Shown here: positions 1-8,967 of the stretch, in pieces | How positions within the stretch are numbered: the first letter of the stretch is position 1 | Layout of the letters: each line of letters begins with the position of its first letter | From: Sva-07 sp963741755 | Lineage (GTDB): Bacteria > Actinomycetota > Acidimicrobiia > Acidimicrobiales > Ilumatobacteraceae | Direction of reading: 5' to 3' | Assembly: GCA_963741755.1 (NCBI GenBank) | Contig: CAVUJG010000021.1 | Location: 1 to 64,000 of the forward strand | Length of the DNA: 64,000 nt | The notes under the pieces: generated by a model | What the model saw: only the letters and a program-made list of their open reading frames with translations | The model's database searches: none | What the model was told of the DNA's origin: nothing | Position numbers and translations under genes: made by a program

Positions 1-178
1 GTACGGCAGCGCGCACCGTCGCGTTTCCGCCTGCGATTATCGGGTGGTGGGCGGTGTCGTCGAGTGGTGGAGTCTCCATCGACGCCGGTCGGTGTGTTTC
101 GGTTACGGCCCGCCTCGAGAGGGCACAGTGGTGTCCTGGTGCCGCCGACCGCGAAGGGACACGACCATCGATACCGAC

Positions 179-1868
179 ATGTTGCTCACCGCAGCAACGG
201 ACCTCCGTGACACGCTGGTGGCACCGCCCCTGTCGGTCGAGCTGCCCGGCGCCGCCGAAGCCAGAGCGCAGGCAGCCTCGGCGGTCCAGCAGCTCGACGA
301 CTACGTCCTGCCCCGCCTGCGCGACGTCAACGCACCGGTCCTGGCGGTCGTAGGGGGTTCCACCGGGGCTGGCAAATCGACCCTTGTCAACAGCCTCGTC
401 GGGACCGAGGTGTCACGTCCGGGCGTGCTCCGGCCGACCACCCGTAGCCCTGTCCTGGTGCACCACCCCGATGCGCGGCAATGGTTCCGAGACGATCGCA
501 TCCTGCCCGGCCTCTCCCGGGTGGAGGGAGGATCGTCGGAGTCGAGCGACCACCTCTCCCTGATCTCCCTCGACACCGTTCCGGCCTCGCTGGCGCTGCT
601 CGACGCGCCGGACATCGATTCGGTCGTCGACGCCAACCGTGCCGTGGCCGCCCAGTTGCTCGACGCCGCCGATCTGTGGCTGTTCGTCACCACGGCGGCA
701 CGCTACGGCGATGCTGTGCCGTGGGAGTTCCTACGCCGCGCGGTCGCCCGCGGCGTCGCGGTCGGTGTGGTGCTCAACCGTGTGCCGCGCGGAGCCGGCG
801 CCGAGATCGGGCCGCACCTCGACGAGATGCTGCGTGCAGAAGGCCTCGGCCTGGCGCCGACGTTCACCATCGAGGAGCAGCCGTTGACCGACGGACGGTT
901 GCCGGCGCACGCGGTGCAGCCGATCACGATCTGGATCCAGTCGCTCGCCGCCGATCAGCAGGTCCGCGCCGAGCTGATTCGCCGCACGCTCCACGGCACG
1001 ATCGCCGAACTCGCGTTCGCGCTCGGAACGCGTCGCCGTCGCCATCGAGTACCAGGACGAGATGGTGGGCTGGTTCGACGACCGCGCCAACGACGCATTC
1101 GACCGAGCGGTGTGGAACATCGCCGGCGACGTACGTGACGGCACCGTGATGCGCGGTGAGGTGCTCTCGCGCTGGCAGGACGTCGTCGGCACCGGCGAGC
1201 TGTTGCGTTCCCTGCAGTCGTCGATCGGCCGCTTCCGCGACCGCGTCACGTCGGCGGTCACCCGTCGCCCACCGAACGCTGAACGGTTCCAGGGAGCGGT
1301 CACGTCCGGCGTCGAAGCGGTGGTGCTCGAGCGGGTCGCCGAGGCGGTCGAGGAAACGGTCGGCCAGTGGCGGTCGCAACAGGCGGGTGCCGCCCTCCTG
1401 GCCGATTGCGAACGTGCCGGTGCCGACTTGACCCGGCCGTCGCCTGATCTCGCCGAGCGGACGGAGCGGATGGTGCGCGACTGGCAGGCCGGACTGGTCG
1501 ATCTGCTGCGATGCGAGAGCGTCGGCAAGCAACGTTCGGCGAAAGTGCTGAGCTACGGCGTCAACGGTGTGGCACTGGTACTGATGGTCGGGGTCTTCGC
1601 CCAGACGGGCGGACTGACCGGCGCCGAGGTGGCCATCGCCGGCGGGTCGTCGGCCATGGGGCAGAAGCTCGTCGAAGCGCTGCTCGGCGACCAGGCGGTT
1701 CGTCGGTTGACCGCGCAGGCCCGCACCGATCTGGAAGAACGCATCGCCGTCCTGCTTGCTGTGGAAGCGGCCCGCTTCGACAAAGCGCTCGCCGGCCATC
1801 GCGCCGCGGAGCGCGCCGATCGGCTGCGCGACCTGTCGCAGCGACTGCGTGCCGGAGTGGTCTCATGA
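179..1868 (+). CDS. P-loop GTPase with C-terminal membrane segment (one frameshift)
   Basis: This is a GTPase of the dynamin/YfjP-like P-loop class. The G1 motif GSTGAGKST lies about 60 residues from the chosen ATG, followed by the threonine-containing RPTTRSP stretch, a DAPD motif at the G3 position and VLNRVPR at the G4 position. The frame changes between about 1010 and 1060: the domain-bearing frame degenerates into Arg-rich residues, and the adjacent frame continues as ERVAVAIEYQDEMVGWF, ending in a hydrophobic segment (about 1555-1660) and a charged coiled tail. The ATG at 179 is chosen because upstream residues look unlike protein; GTG starts further upstream are possible. The second GTPase follows within 20 bases, so the pair is probably one operon. 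Function in the cell is unknown; membrane or septum association is an inference. Confidence 0.75.
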
Positions 1869-1884
1869 AGCCGCCGGTACGGAC

Positions 1885-3588
1885 GTGACCGCGGCGATGG
1901 TCGGTGGCGACAGCGGTCGGGCAGGGCTCCGTCTCGTTGAGCGGCTCGACGTGCTCGCGGAGATCGCGGCGATGGCAGAGGGGCGCCTGCCGCCGGATGT
2001 CGCCGTGCGCGCAGCGGACACGACGCAACGCGCCCGCGGGCGACTCGGTCACGGCGTCGCCCACACCGTCGTCGCCCTGGCGGGTGCCACGGGGAGCGGC
2101 AAGTCGTCGCTGTTCAACGCACTTGCCGGTCGTGAACTGGCCGCCACCGGGGTCCGCCGGCCGACCACCTCACACACCCAGGCGGCAGTGTTCACCACCG
2201 GATCGACGCTGAGCGCCGACGGTGCCGGCCTGCTGTCCTGGCTCGACGTTCACCGGCACGGAGTCGTCCACGACCCCGCCCTCGACGGTCTGGTGCTGCT
2301 CGACCTTCCCGACCACGACTCGACCGAGGCCGCCCATCGCCAAGAGGTCGACCGCCTCGTGAAGGTCGTCGACATCTTCGTGTGGGTGGTCGACCCGCAG
2401 AAGTACGCTGACGCCGCGCTGCACCACGGCTACCTCCGCCGCTTCGCCGGCCATGGCGACATCACCATCGTCGTCCTCAACCAGGTCGACACCCTCGCCG
2501 CCGAGCACCGCAGTTCGGCGCTGAACGACCTGGCCCGCATCCTCGCATCCGATGGACTGCCCGTCGCCCGCACCGGCGTGGTCGCCGCCGTCACCGGCAA
2601 GGACGCCGGCGTTCGGGTGATGGGCGTGTCGGCGCTCACCGGCGAAGGCATGGAGGCACTCCGGCGCGAGATCACCGCACGGGTGAGCGCCCGTCGTGCG
2701 TTCGTGGACCGCATCGACGCCGACATCGACTGGATCGCCGACGACCTCGACGGTGCACTCGGCGACCGTGATCCACACTCCATCTCGGACCGAACTGCGA
2801 CACAGCTGGGTGTGGCGCTGGCGGGCGCCGCCGGTGTCGACGGCGTGGCTGATGCGGTCGCCCACGCGCATCGCCGGCGCGGCGTGCATGCCGCTGGTTG
2901 GCCACCGACCAGGTGGATCTCCCGGTTCAAGCCCGATCCGTTGCGACGCCTCGGACTCGACCGCGTCGCCGCCGGCGGGAACGCGGGATCCGACGACGAC
3001 GATGCCACCATGTCCGCCACCCGGACGAACCTTCCGCAACCCTCCTCGATCGCCACGGCGACGGTGTCGACCTCGGTGAGGCGGGTGGTCGATGATGCAT
3101 CCACGGGACTTCCCGCACTGTGGCGAGAACGACTCGGCACGATCGCCAACTCGCGCCGCGTAGACCTGGACGACGCGCTCGACCGGGCGGTCGGCACGAC
3201 CGACCTCCCCATGCGCCGACCGCACTGGTGGGGTGTCGTCGGCGTGGCGCAGTGGGCGCTCGCCGCGGCACTCGCGGTCGGGGTGCTCTGGCTGACAGCG
3301 ATCTTCGTGGTCGCCTGGCTGAACCTCCCCGATCTCCCGACGGCCGAGATCGGTGCCTTACCGCTGCCGACGGTGCTCGCGGTCGGCGGAGCCCTGCTGG
3401 GACTGCTCGTCGCGGCGCTGGCGCGCACCGCCAACCGTGTCGGCGCTCGCCGCCGCGCATCGAGCACCCGCCGCCGACTTGTCGCCGCGACCACCGGTGT
3501 GGGTCGTGAGCTGGTGATCGCCCCCATCGACGCTGAGCTGGCCACCCTGGCCAGGCTGCGCGGGCTGGTCCGCCGGCTCGGGCGTTGA
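1885..3588 (+). CDS. Second P-loop GTPase, membrane-anchored
   Basis: About 567 residues. An N-terminal helical stretch precedes a GTPase domain with G1 GATGSGKSS, RPTTSHTQ, G3-like DLPDHD and a clean G4 NQVD. The C-terminal third holds two hydrophobic helices, around 3235-3320 and 3355-3420, and then an Arg-rich cytosolic tail. It is paralogous in layout to the preceding GTPase and starts 17 bases after it; GTG 1885 or ATG 1897 could be the start. Tandem GTPase pairs of this sort are known in actinobacteria, often mislabelled as ABC transporter. The role is not established; heterodimeric membrane remodelling is a hypothesis only. Confidence 0.8.
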   Translation: MTAAMVGGDSGRAGLRLVERLDVLAEIAAMAEGRLPPDVAVRAADTTQRARGRLGHGVAHTVVALAGATGSGKSSLFNALAGRELAATGVRRPTTSHTQAAVFTTGSTLSADGAGLLSWLDVHRHGVVHDPALDGLVLLDLPDHDSTEAAHRQEVDRLVKVVDIFVWVVDPQKYADAALHHGYLRRFAGHGDITIVVLNQVDTLAAEHRSSALNDLARILASDGLPVARTGVVAAVTGKDAGVRVMGVSALTGEGMEALRREITARVSARRAFVDRIDADIDWIADDLDGALGDRDPHSISDRTATQLGVALAGAAGVDGVADAVAHAHRRRGVHAAGWPPTRWISRFKPDPLRRLGLDRVAAGGNAGSDDDDATMSATRTNLPQPSSIATATVSTSVRRVVDDASTGLPALWRERLGTIANSRRVDLDDALDRAVGTTDLPMRRPHWWGVVGVAQWALAAALAVGVLWLTAIFVVAWLNLPDLPTAEIGALPLPTVLAVGGALLGLLVAALARTANRVGARRRASSTRRRLVAATTGVGRELVIAPIDAELATLARLRGLVRRLGR

Positions 3589-3737
3589 CCTATCACGGCG
3601 CGGAGTCATCCGCACACCGATCCTTGGTCGAGTCGTGGGATGCGTGTGTGTCCGAAGTGCTCGTTGGGTACGTCTGTCGGAGATCGGCACGCGTCGATCG
3701 CCGACATCCCCCGACACCAAAACAGGAGGAGCGCCCA

Positions 3738-3956
3738 ATGGCCACCACTCACGAACTCACCGACAATATTGTGTACGACCTTGTCAGCATCCAGTACCAC
3801 GCGCTGCAGGCCAACGAGTCCTACGACGAGTACCTCCAAGACGCCCACCACGGCGAGCACGGAGACGTCACTGAATTCATCGAGCAGTGTCAGCAGCAGG
3901 ACCGCGAGCGGGTGCGTCGCTGCCACCAGCTGATCGGCGAGCTGACGACCGGGTGA
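3738..3956 (+). CDS. Small conserved two-helix protein, unknown function
   Basis: This gene encodes 72 residues. A strong ribosome site (aggagg, about 3723-3729) precedes the ATG. The product is acidic and helical, with VYDLVSIQYHALQ near the N-terminus and a Cys-containing IEQCQQQDRERVRRC segment. It looks like half of a ferritin-like four-helix bundle, so a dimer is plausible, but the metal ligands of that fold are not all present. It stands alone between the GTPase pair and a degraded region. Similar short proteins occur in other actinobacteria; I know of no assigned function. Confidence 0.7.
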   Translation: MATTHELTDNIVYDLVSIQYHALQANESYDEYLQDAHHGEHGDVTEFIEQCQQQDRERVRRCHQLIGELTTG

Positions 3957-4105
3957 CTCGCCGACGCGGGAGCGAGCGGTTGTTTCATCGATTCGTTCGT
4001 TTCCGGAGAGGCCAACGGGTGTCATGTGCGTGCACCGACGAATCAAGGCCGAGCCGGCCGGGACATCTAGGTAGGTCGTAGTGGGATGCGCGCCATGGTG
4101 CTGGC

Positions 4106-4447
4106 GTGACCGCGAACGGTCCACCTCGACTGTGTGAAGACGGAGACACAACGTTCATCGCCGGCGAAGTCGATGCAGCGACTGCAGCGCATCTCAGCGA
4201 GCGGCTCGGCCGATTCGATCCCGCTTCACTCGACGCGAGCTTGCCGCCTCTGGCGTCATCTCTTTCGAACCTCATCGACGCCATGTTGGACGAGAATCCG
4301 ACCGAAGATGTCGCCGTGGGCCCGAGCGTTCCGGAGCGCGACTATCGCTCGGGTGCGGACTGGCTTCGACCGAGCGATACGTGCCGTTCAGGAGCGGCCA
4401 GAACGTCCGCTTGCGGTGTGCAATATCGAGCGTCGGCCATTCTGTAG
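4106..4447 (+). pseudogene. Remnant of a STAS (anti-sigma antagonist) gene
   Basis: From the GTG at 4106 the frame reads as the beginning of a STAS domain: an initial strand, then IAGEVDAATAAHLSERL, which matches the usual G-E-x-D start of this fold. The expected central strand and the phosphorylatable Ser motif (compare MDSSG in the intact STAS near 24.2 kb) are absent, and the remaining residues are not recognisable. I read it as a 5' fragment of a decayed gene; a short unrelated ORF cannot be excluded. It lies in a roughly 1 kb stretch of broken signalling genes. Confidence 0.4.
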
Positions 4448-4512
4448 CGACGATCGTGTCGGTCGGATTGCGTGCGTTCAGTCTCTCTACCGCTCGATTC
4501 CCATGTGCCCAT

Positions 4513-5070
4513 CTACCCGCCGCCGAGTCTGAGCAGCGCCCTGACGAATCCTGGTGTGGAACGTGCCAGCCGGAGCGCAGCGCGGTCACCTCCGCCGGAT
4601 CTGATGGCTGCGTCGGCTGGCGGTTGCGGTTCCGTCGAGCCGCCGATGGTGACGATCTCGACCGGTGACGGCACACCCTTGAGGTCGTGGAGCCCGAATG
4701 GGCGAATGGTGTGGCGTGAGCCGACGAGGAGATCGCTGGTCAGTTTGGAGGCGAGCAACTCATCTGCTCCTGCGAGGCTGGAGATGCGCGCGGCGATGTT
4801 CACTGTCATCCCGGCGATGTCGTCGACGTCGACTCGTTCGAGTTCGCCGGTGTGGAGTCCTGCTCGAAGACGAAGCCCGAGTTCCGACATGGCAGCCATG
4901 ATCCGATGGGCACAGACCACACCCATCTCGGGCGTCGACAGGCACGCCATGAATCCGTCGCCGCCGCTCTTGACCGCCCACGCATCCATCTCATCGAAGA
5001 CCTGGCGACAGATGTCGTTGTGACGCTGAATCACGTCTGCCCACCGTTCTTCATCCGTCGTCCTCTTGAC
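4513..5070 (-). pseudogene. 5'-truncated class III adenylate/guanylate cyclase domain
   Basis: The reading frame on this strand matches the cyclase homology domain from the ERWADVIQRHN helix through VKSGGDGFM (the second metal Asp region), LRAGLHTGE, VNIAARISSLAG and the C-terminal HDLKGV strand. The first strand, which carries the other metal-binding Asp (usual form FTDIVGST), is missing. No start codon occurs in frame near the break, which falls at the promoter of the divergent phosphatase gene. The protein would be inactive if made. It is probably a deletion remnant of a full cyclase gene. Confidence 0.65.
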
Positions 5071-5094
5071 ACTCGGACTCTGGCGAGGTAGTTC
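5066..5094 (+). promoter_or_regulatory. Sigma-A-like promoter for the PAS/GAF/SpoIIE gene
   Basis: A perfect -35 TTGACA (5066-5071), a 17-base spacer and a weaker -10 TAGTTC (5089-5094) precede the ATG at 5101 by six bases. Transcription would begin at about the start codon, giving a leaderless mRNA. This supports ATG 5101 rather than TTG 5098 or GTG 5281. Confidence 0.55.
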
Positions 5095-5100
5095 AACTTG

Positions 5101-7782
5101 ATGCAATCGGACGACCCGGAGGCAGATGTCAGAGAGTTCTTGGCGGCGGCGCCGGAGGCCGACCGAGGGGACGCGGCTGAAGTCGACCGGACCGAGGAGT
5201 CCTACAGCTCGGTGACCAGCGGCGTATCGCATCACGACGAGACGCAACGCCTGATCGACCGCCAGGACGGTTCCGCCGTCGTGGACACCGAGTCCAAACT
5301 GCGTGCTGTCTTTGCAGCCGTGGATCAGGGCTTCTGTCTGTGTCAGCTGGTGACCGACGACGCCGGCCTCGCCGTGGACTATCGGTTCTTGGAGGTCAAT
5401 GCCTCGTTCGAGGAAATGACCGGGCTGTCGGACGCAACCGGACGGACGGCGCTCGAGTTGGTTCCGGACCTCGAGCCGTTCTGGGTGGCCACCTTTGGGC
5501 AGATTGCGACAGGTAACGATCCTGTGCGCTTCCGGCAGGCGTCGAAGGCGATGGGCCGGGTGTTCGATGTGAGTTGCATTCCCGTAGAGCCGGGCGGCCA
5601 GTTCGCTCTGGTGTTCAGCGATGTGACCCAACAGGAGCGGGCCAGGGCGGAACTGGAAGCGGGCGCCAGGCGAAATCGTTTCCGGGCGCAGCTGGCGGAC
5701 GCTTTTCGGCGCATCGTGGATCCGGTGGAGGTCCAGCGTGCAGCCTGTGGCCTGTTGGCTGAGCATCTTGGTGTCACGCAGGTGCGTTACCTCGACGCTC
5801 GCAGCGGCGACGTCAGTAGCGCGGGCGATGCTGGACTTGCTCCGGTGGCGGCAGTGTTGCGTGCCGAGTGGGGTGACGGGTTCGCTGACGCTGTCGGTGC
5901 CGAGATGACCTCCGGTCGCATCGTCGTCGTCGACGACGTCAGTGCTGGGGTGTCTTTCGGTGATGCGGAGCGCATTGCGCCCACTGGCGTCGATTTCGGG
6001 GCGCTGGTGGTGGCGCCGCTCGTCGTGGACGGCAGTGTCGCCGCGATGCTCGTCGTTCAGGACGAGCAACGTCGGGCGTGGAGTCTCCGCGAGGTTGGCA
6101 TCATCGAAGAGACAGCGGAGCGCATACGCTCAGCGGTCGAATGGGCGCGCGCCGAGCTGGAACTGCGCGCCAGCGAGCACCGGTTCAGACTCCTCGCAGA
6201 CGCGCTGCCGGTGCCCGTGTGGGTCCACAGATCGGACGGCGCCCAGGAGTGGGTCAACCTCACGTTCGCGGAGTACTTCGGCGTCGACCGCGACGAGATG
6301 CTCGACCAGAACTGGACGCTGCTCACCCATCCCGATGACACCCACTACGCCGAGACGTTCGCCGCCTGTGTCAAGGACCGATGTGACTTCGAAGCCGAAG
6401 TCCGCGTCAAACGCGACGACGGCGAATGGCGGCACATGCAGTCGTGGGGCAAGCCGCGCTTCGATGGGGCCGGCAACTACGTCGGACACGTCGGGGTCTC
6501 CGCGGACATCAACGAACGCAAAGCCCTCGAACAAGCCGAGCACCAGGCTCGGCGCCACGCCGAACTGGTCGCCGAACTCGTAGCAGCATTGGAGAAACCC
6601 GACAAACGACCGCAGCTGCAACGAGTCGTCGATGTACTCGTGCCCGATTTCGCCGACTACGCCACGATCGAAGACCCCAACGCTCCGGAACCGCTACTGG
6701 CACTGCGCCACCGCGAGCCGGCGATGACCGACACTCTGCGCGTACTTCGTCAACACCATCGTCTGGCCAACGAGGATTCGCACTCTGTCGCCAGCGCCCT
6801 CACATCGGACTCGCAGCTCATCGTGTCGATCGATGGCTCGGTGATCGACGAACACGCACCCGACGACGCCGCTGCCGCGCTGTTGCGACAACTCGGCCCG
6901 ACGTCACACATTGCGGTGCCGATCGAACTCGGGCACAACAAACTCGGCGTCCTCACCGCCGGGACCGCCAGCCCGACCCGTCAGCGCTACACACAACGAG
7001 ACGTGACGGCGCTGTCCGACATCGCCCAACAGGCGAGTCTCGTGATCGCCCAAACCGAGCTGCGCGCCCAAGACCAACGGATCTCGCTGCGGCTGCAACA
7101 CGCACTCCTGCCACAACACCTCGCCGAGACCGACCAGGTCACCGTCGCTGCCTTGTACGAGCCCGCAAGTGACGTCCTCGAAGTCGGCGGCGACTGGTAC
7201 GACAGCATCGCACTCCCAGACCAACGGCTGCTTCTCGTCGCCGGCGACGTCGTTGGACACGGCCTCGAAGCCGCCGCAATGATGGGCCGGCTACGCGCGG
7301 GCCTCGCCGCTCTCTCGACACTCGACACATCGCCAGGCAGGATCTTGTGCCTGCTCGACGACTACGCACACGGACACGGCGCCGCCGCCTACACCACCGT
7401 GTTCTGCGCTGTGTTCGATCCCACCACCGGGCAACTCGACTACGCCTCCGCCGGTCACCCGCCCGCCCTCATCGTGGGCCCCGACAACGTCACCTGGCTC
7501 GACGCCGCCACGTCATCTCCATTGTGCACCAGCGCACCACCAACACGACCCCAAGCAACACGGACCCTGCAACAAGGTGCACGCCTCATCCTCTACACAG
7601 ACGGACTGATCGAACGACGCGGAGAAACCATCGACTCCGGACTCCAACGGCTGCGAGACACCGCAACAGCACACCGGGACCAGCGTCCCGATGAGATCTG
7701 CGAAGCACTCATGACCATGGCATCGGAGGCACCAACAGACGACGACATCGTGGTCCTGTGCCTCGCCTACCAAGACCGTTGA
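5101..7782 (+). CDS. PAS/GAF sensor SpoIIE-type PP2C phosphatase
   Basis: About 893 residues. The order is a PAS-like domain (about 65-175), a GAF domain (195-350), a second PAS domain with a PAC tail (360-480), a second GAF domain (500-650) and a SpoIIE/PP2C phosphatase (about 680-890). Metal-binding motifs are intact: GGDWYD, GDVVGHG, YTDGLIE and DDDI. Proteins of this kind dephosphorylate STAS antagonists, freeing them to capture an anti-sigma kinase; the PAS and GAF domains sense small molecules, redox state or light. No membrane segment is seen, so it is cytosolic. A STAS gene follows 170 bases downstream behind its own promoter and is a plausible substrate. Confidence 0.88.
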   Translation: MQSDDPEADVREFLAAAPEADRGDAAEVDRTEESYSSVTSGVSHHDETQRLIDRQDGSAVVDTESKLRAVFAAVDQGFCLCQLVTDDAGLAVDYRFLEVNASFEEMTGLSDATGRTALELVPDLEPFWVATFGQIATGNDPVRFRQASKAMGRVFDVSCIPVEPGGQFALVFSDVTQQERARAELEAGARRNRFRAQLADAFRRIVDPVEVQRAACGLLAEHLGVTQVRYLDARSGDVSSAGDAGLAPVAAVLRAEWGDGFADAVGAEMTSGRIVVVDDVSAGVSFGDAERIAPTGVDFGALVVAPLVVDGSVAAMLVVQDEQRRAWSLREVGIIEETAERIRSAVEWARAELELRASEHRFRLLADALPVPVWVHRSDGAQEWVNLTFAEYFGVDRDEMLDQNWTLLTHPDDTHYAETFAACVKDRCDFEAEVRVKRDDGEWRHMQSWGKPRFDGAGNYVGHVGVSADINERKALEQAEHQARRHAELVAELVAALEKPDKRPQLQRVVDVLVPDFADYATIEDPNAPEPLLALRHREPAMTDTLRVLRQHHRLANEDSHSVASALTSDSQLIVSIDGSVIDEHAPDDAAAALLRQLGPTSHIAVPIELGHNKLGVLTAGTASPTRQRYTQRDVTALSDIAQQASLVIAQTELRAQDQRISLRLQHALLPQHLAETDQVTVAALYEPASDVLEVGGDWYDSIALPDQRLLLVAGDVVGHGLEAAAMMGRLRAGLAALSTLDTSPGRILCLLDDYAHGHGAAAYTTVFCAVFDPTTGQLDYASAGHPPALIVGPDNVTWLDAATSSPLCTSAPPTRPQATRTLQQGARLILYTDGLIERRGETIDSGLQRLRDTATAHRDQRPDEICEALMTMASEAPTDDDIVVLCLAYQDR

Positions 7783-7914
7783 GAATGCCCAGATCCACTG
7801 TCCGTGTCGCGAGGCGGACTCAACGGCCTCTCCAACGCGTGTCGGTCGATCGACGCTTGAGCCGGGCCAGCCGCGGGACCGAGAGCTGTGGTGATTGAAC
7901 CACGAGAGCCGCCG

Positions 7915-7944
7915 TTGACTGCAGAACTACTGCGGAAGTATTGT
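7915..7944 (+). promoter_or_regulatory. Promoter of the STAS / MerR-receiver / KaiC-like operon
   Basis: The -35 TTGACT (7915-7920) is separated by 18 bases from -10 TATTGT (7939-7944). The ATG at 7952 follows after seven bases, so the transcript is probably leaderless, and the alternative GTG at 7943 overlaps the -10 box. GCAG/CTGC arms lie inside the spacer, and a GTGGT/ACCAC inverted repeat sits at 7888-7903. Either could be an operator for the operon's own MerR-type protein. Confidence 0.55.
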
Positions 7945-7951
7945 GGCAGTC

Positions 7952-8299
7952 ATGGGTCGCGGTGGTCCTCGTGATGCCTCACCTTTGTGGAACTCTGTTG
8001 ACGTAATCGCGCGAGACGGGATGACGGTGATGAGGCTCAGTGGTGAGCTCGACCTCTACATGGCGACGGCTGTACGTCCCCGATTCCACGATCTGGACGG
8101 TGACGTCGAGGTGGACTGCGCCGAACTGACGTTCATGGACGCCGCGGGTATCAACTTGTTGTTCGAGATGGAACGGCTTTGCGACGCGAACGGTGCGAAA
8201 CTGACGGTCGTGAATCCGCCGCGTTGCGTGACCCGACTGTTCTCGTTGGCTCGACTCGATGGCGTCTTCGACATCCGATCCGGAACATCAGACAGGTGA
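7952..8299 (+). CDS. STAS-domain anti-sigma factor antagonist
   Basis: This is a 115-residue protein with a full STAS fold: LSGELDLYMATAV at the N-terminal strand, then VDCAELTFMDAAGINLLF and a C-terminal VTRLFSLARLDGVF helix. The position normally holding the phosphorylated Ser in D-S-S/A-G is Ala (MDAAG), so phosphorylation may occur on another residue or not at all. It overlaps the next gene by four bases (GTGA) and is the first gene of a three-gene operon with the MerR-receiver protein and the KaiC-like ATPase. It is expected to bind a HATPase anti-sigma kinase. Confidence 0.85.
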   Translation: MGRGGPRDASPLWNSVDVIARDGMTVMRLSGELDLYMATAVRPRFHDLDGDVEVDCAELTFMDAAGINLLFEMERLCDANGAKLTVVNPPRCVTRLFSLARLDGVFDIRSGTSDR

Positions 8300-8967
8300 C
8301 CACGAACGACAGTTCCTCGTGGCATCAGCCGATCTACTCGATCGGTGCTGTTGCATCGATGTTGGGAGTCGACACGTCGACGCTGCGGGCCTGGGAGGAA
8401 CGATACGGGGTCGTCGTTCCTGCGCGTAGCAGCGGCGGGCAACGTGTGTATTCGCGCAACGAGCTGGAGGAGTTGCGCTTCGTCGTCGATCAGTTGGACG
8501 GCGGCGTGACGCCGGCGGCGGCACATCGTCTGCTCGCCGATCGATCGCGCGACGTGGACGCTCCCGTCAGCGGCGATACCGATCGAGTGAGAGTGGTGGT
8601 GTTGCTCGCGGAACGTGACCGGTATGCGATCGACCTACTGGAGTACTTCCTGCGAACGGAAGGCTACGAGGTCGTCGTTGCGTCGGAGGCCGCGGTGGCC
8701 GAGCAGTTGTTCATCGAGGCCCGGCCGCACTTGTCCATCCTCGAGCTGATGGTGTCGGGCGGCGGGCTCGAACTGTGTCGCCGTCTGGCCGGCGGTGGTG
8801 CACCGGTATTGGCCATGTCTGCACTCGATCTCGGCGATCAGGCAATGGCGGCGGGAGCCAGCGCCTTTCTCCTCAAGCCAGTGGTGCCGTTGTTGTTCGT
8901 TTCAACGGTCCGCGACCTGTTGGGCTCGAGCGCGTTGACCCGACCCTCGGAGGCGACCGTTCGCTGA
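8296..8967 (+). CDS. MerR-type HTH fused to a degenerate receiver domain
   Basis: About 223 residues. Residues 15-80 form a MerR helix-turn-helix (YSIGAVASMLGVDTSTLRAWEERYGV), a class often seen with cobalamin or photosensory regulators. Residues 95-215 form a response-regulator receiver fold ending in FLLKPVVPLL, with the conserved Lys. The phospho-acceptor strand reads SILELMVSG, with Glu at the position of the usual Asp, and the acidic pocket is reduced to LAERDR. This suggests a permanently on or non-phosphorylated receiver. The start is GTG 8296, overlapping the STAS stop; the stop overlaps the ATG of the KaiC-like gene by one base. Confidence 0.85.
   Translation: MTTNDSSSWHQPIYSIGAVASMLGVDTSTLRAWEERYGVVVPARSSGGQRVYSRNELEELRFVVDQLDGGVTPAAAHRLLADRSRDVDAPVSGDTDRVRVVVLLAERDRYAIDLLEYFLRTEGYEVVVASEAAVAEQLFIEARPHLSILELMVSGGGLELCRRLAGGGAPVLAMSALDLGDQAMAAGASAFLLKPVVPLLFVSTVRDLLGSSALTRPSEATVR

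Noticed and set aside
4513..6069. 518-codon minus-strand frame
   Set aside because: Only the last third (cyclase part) is real; the rest mirrors the PAS/GAF phosphatase gene.
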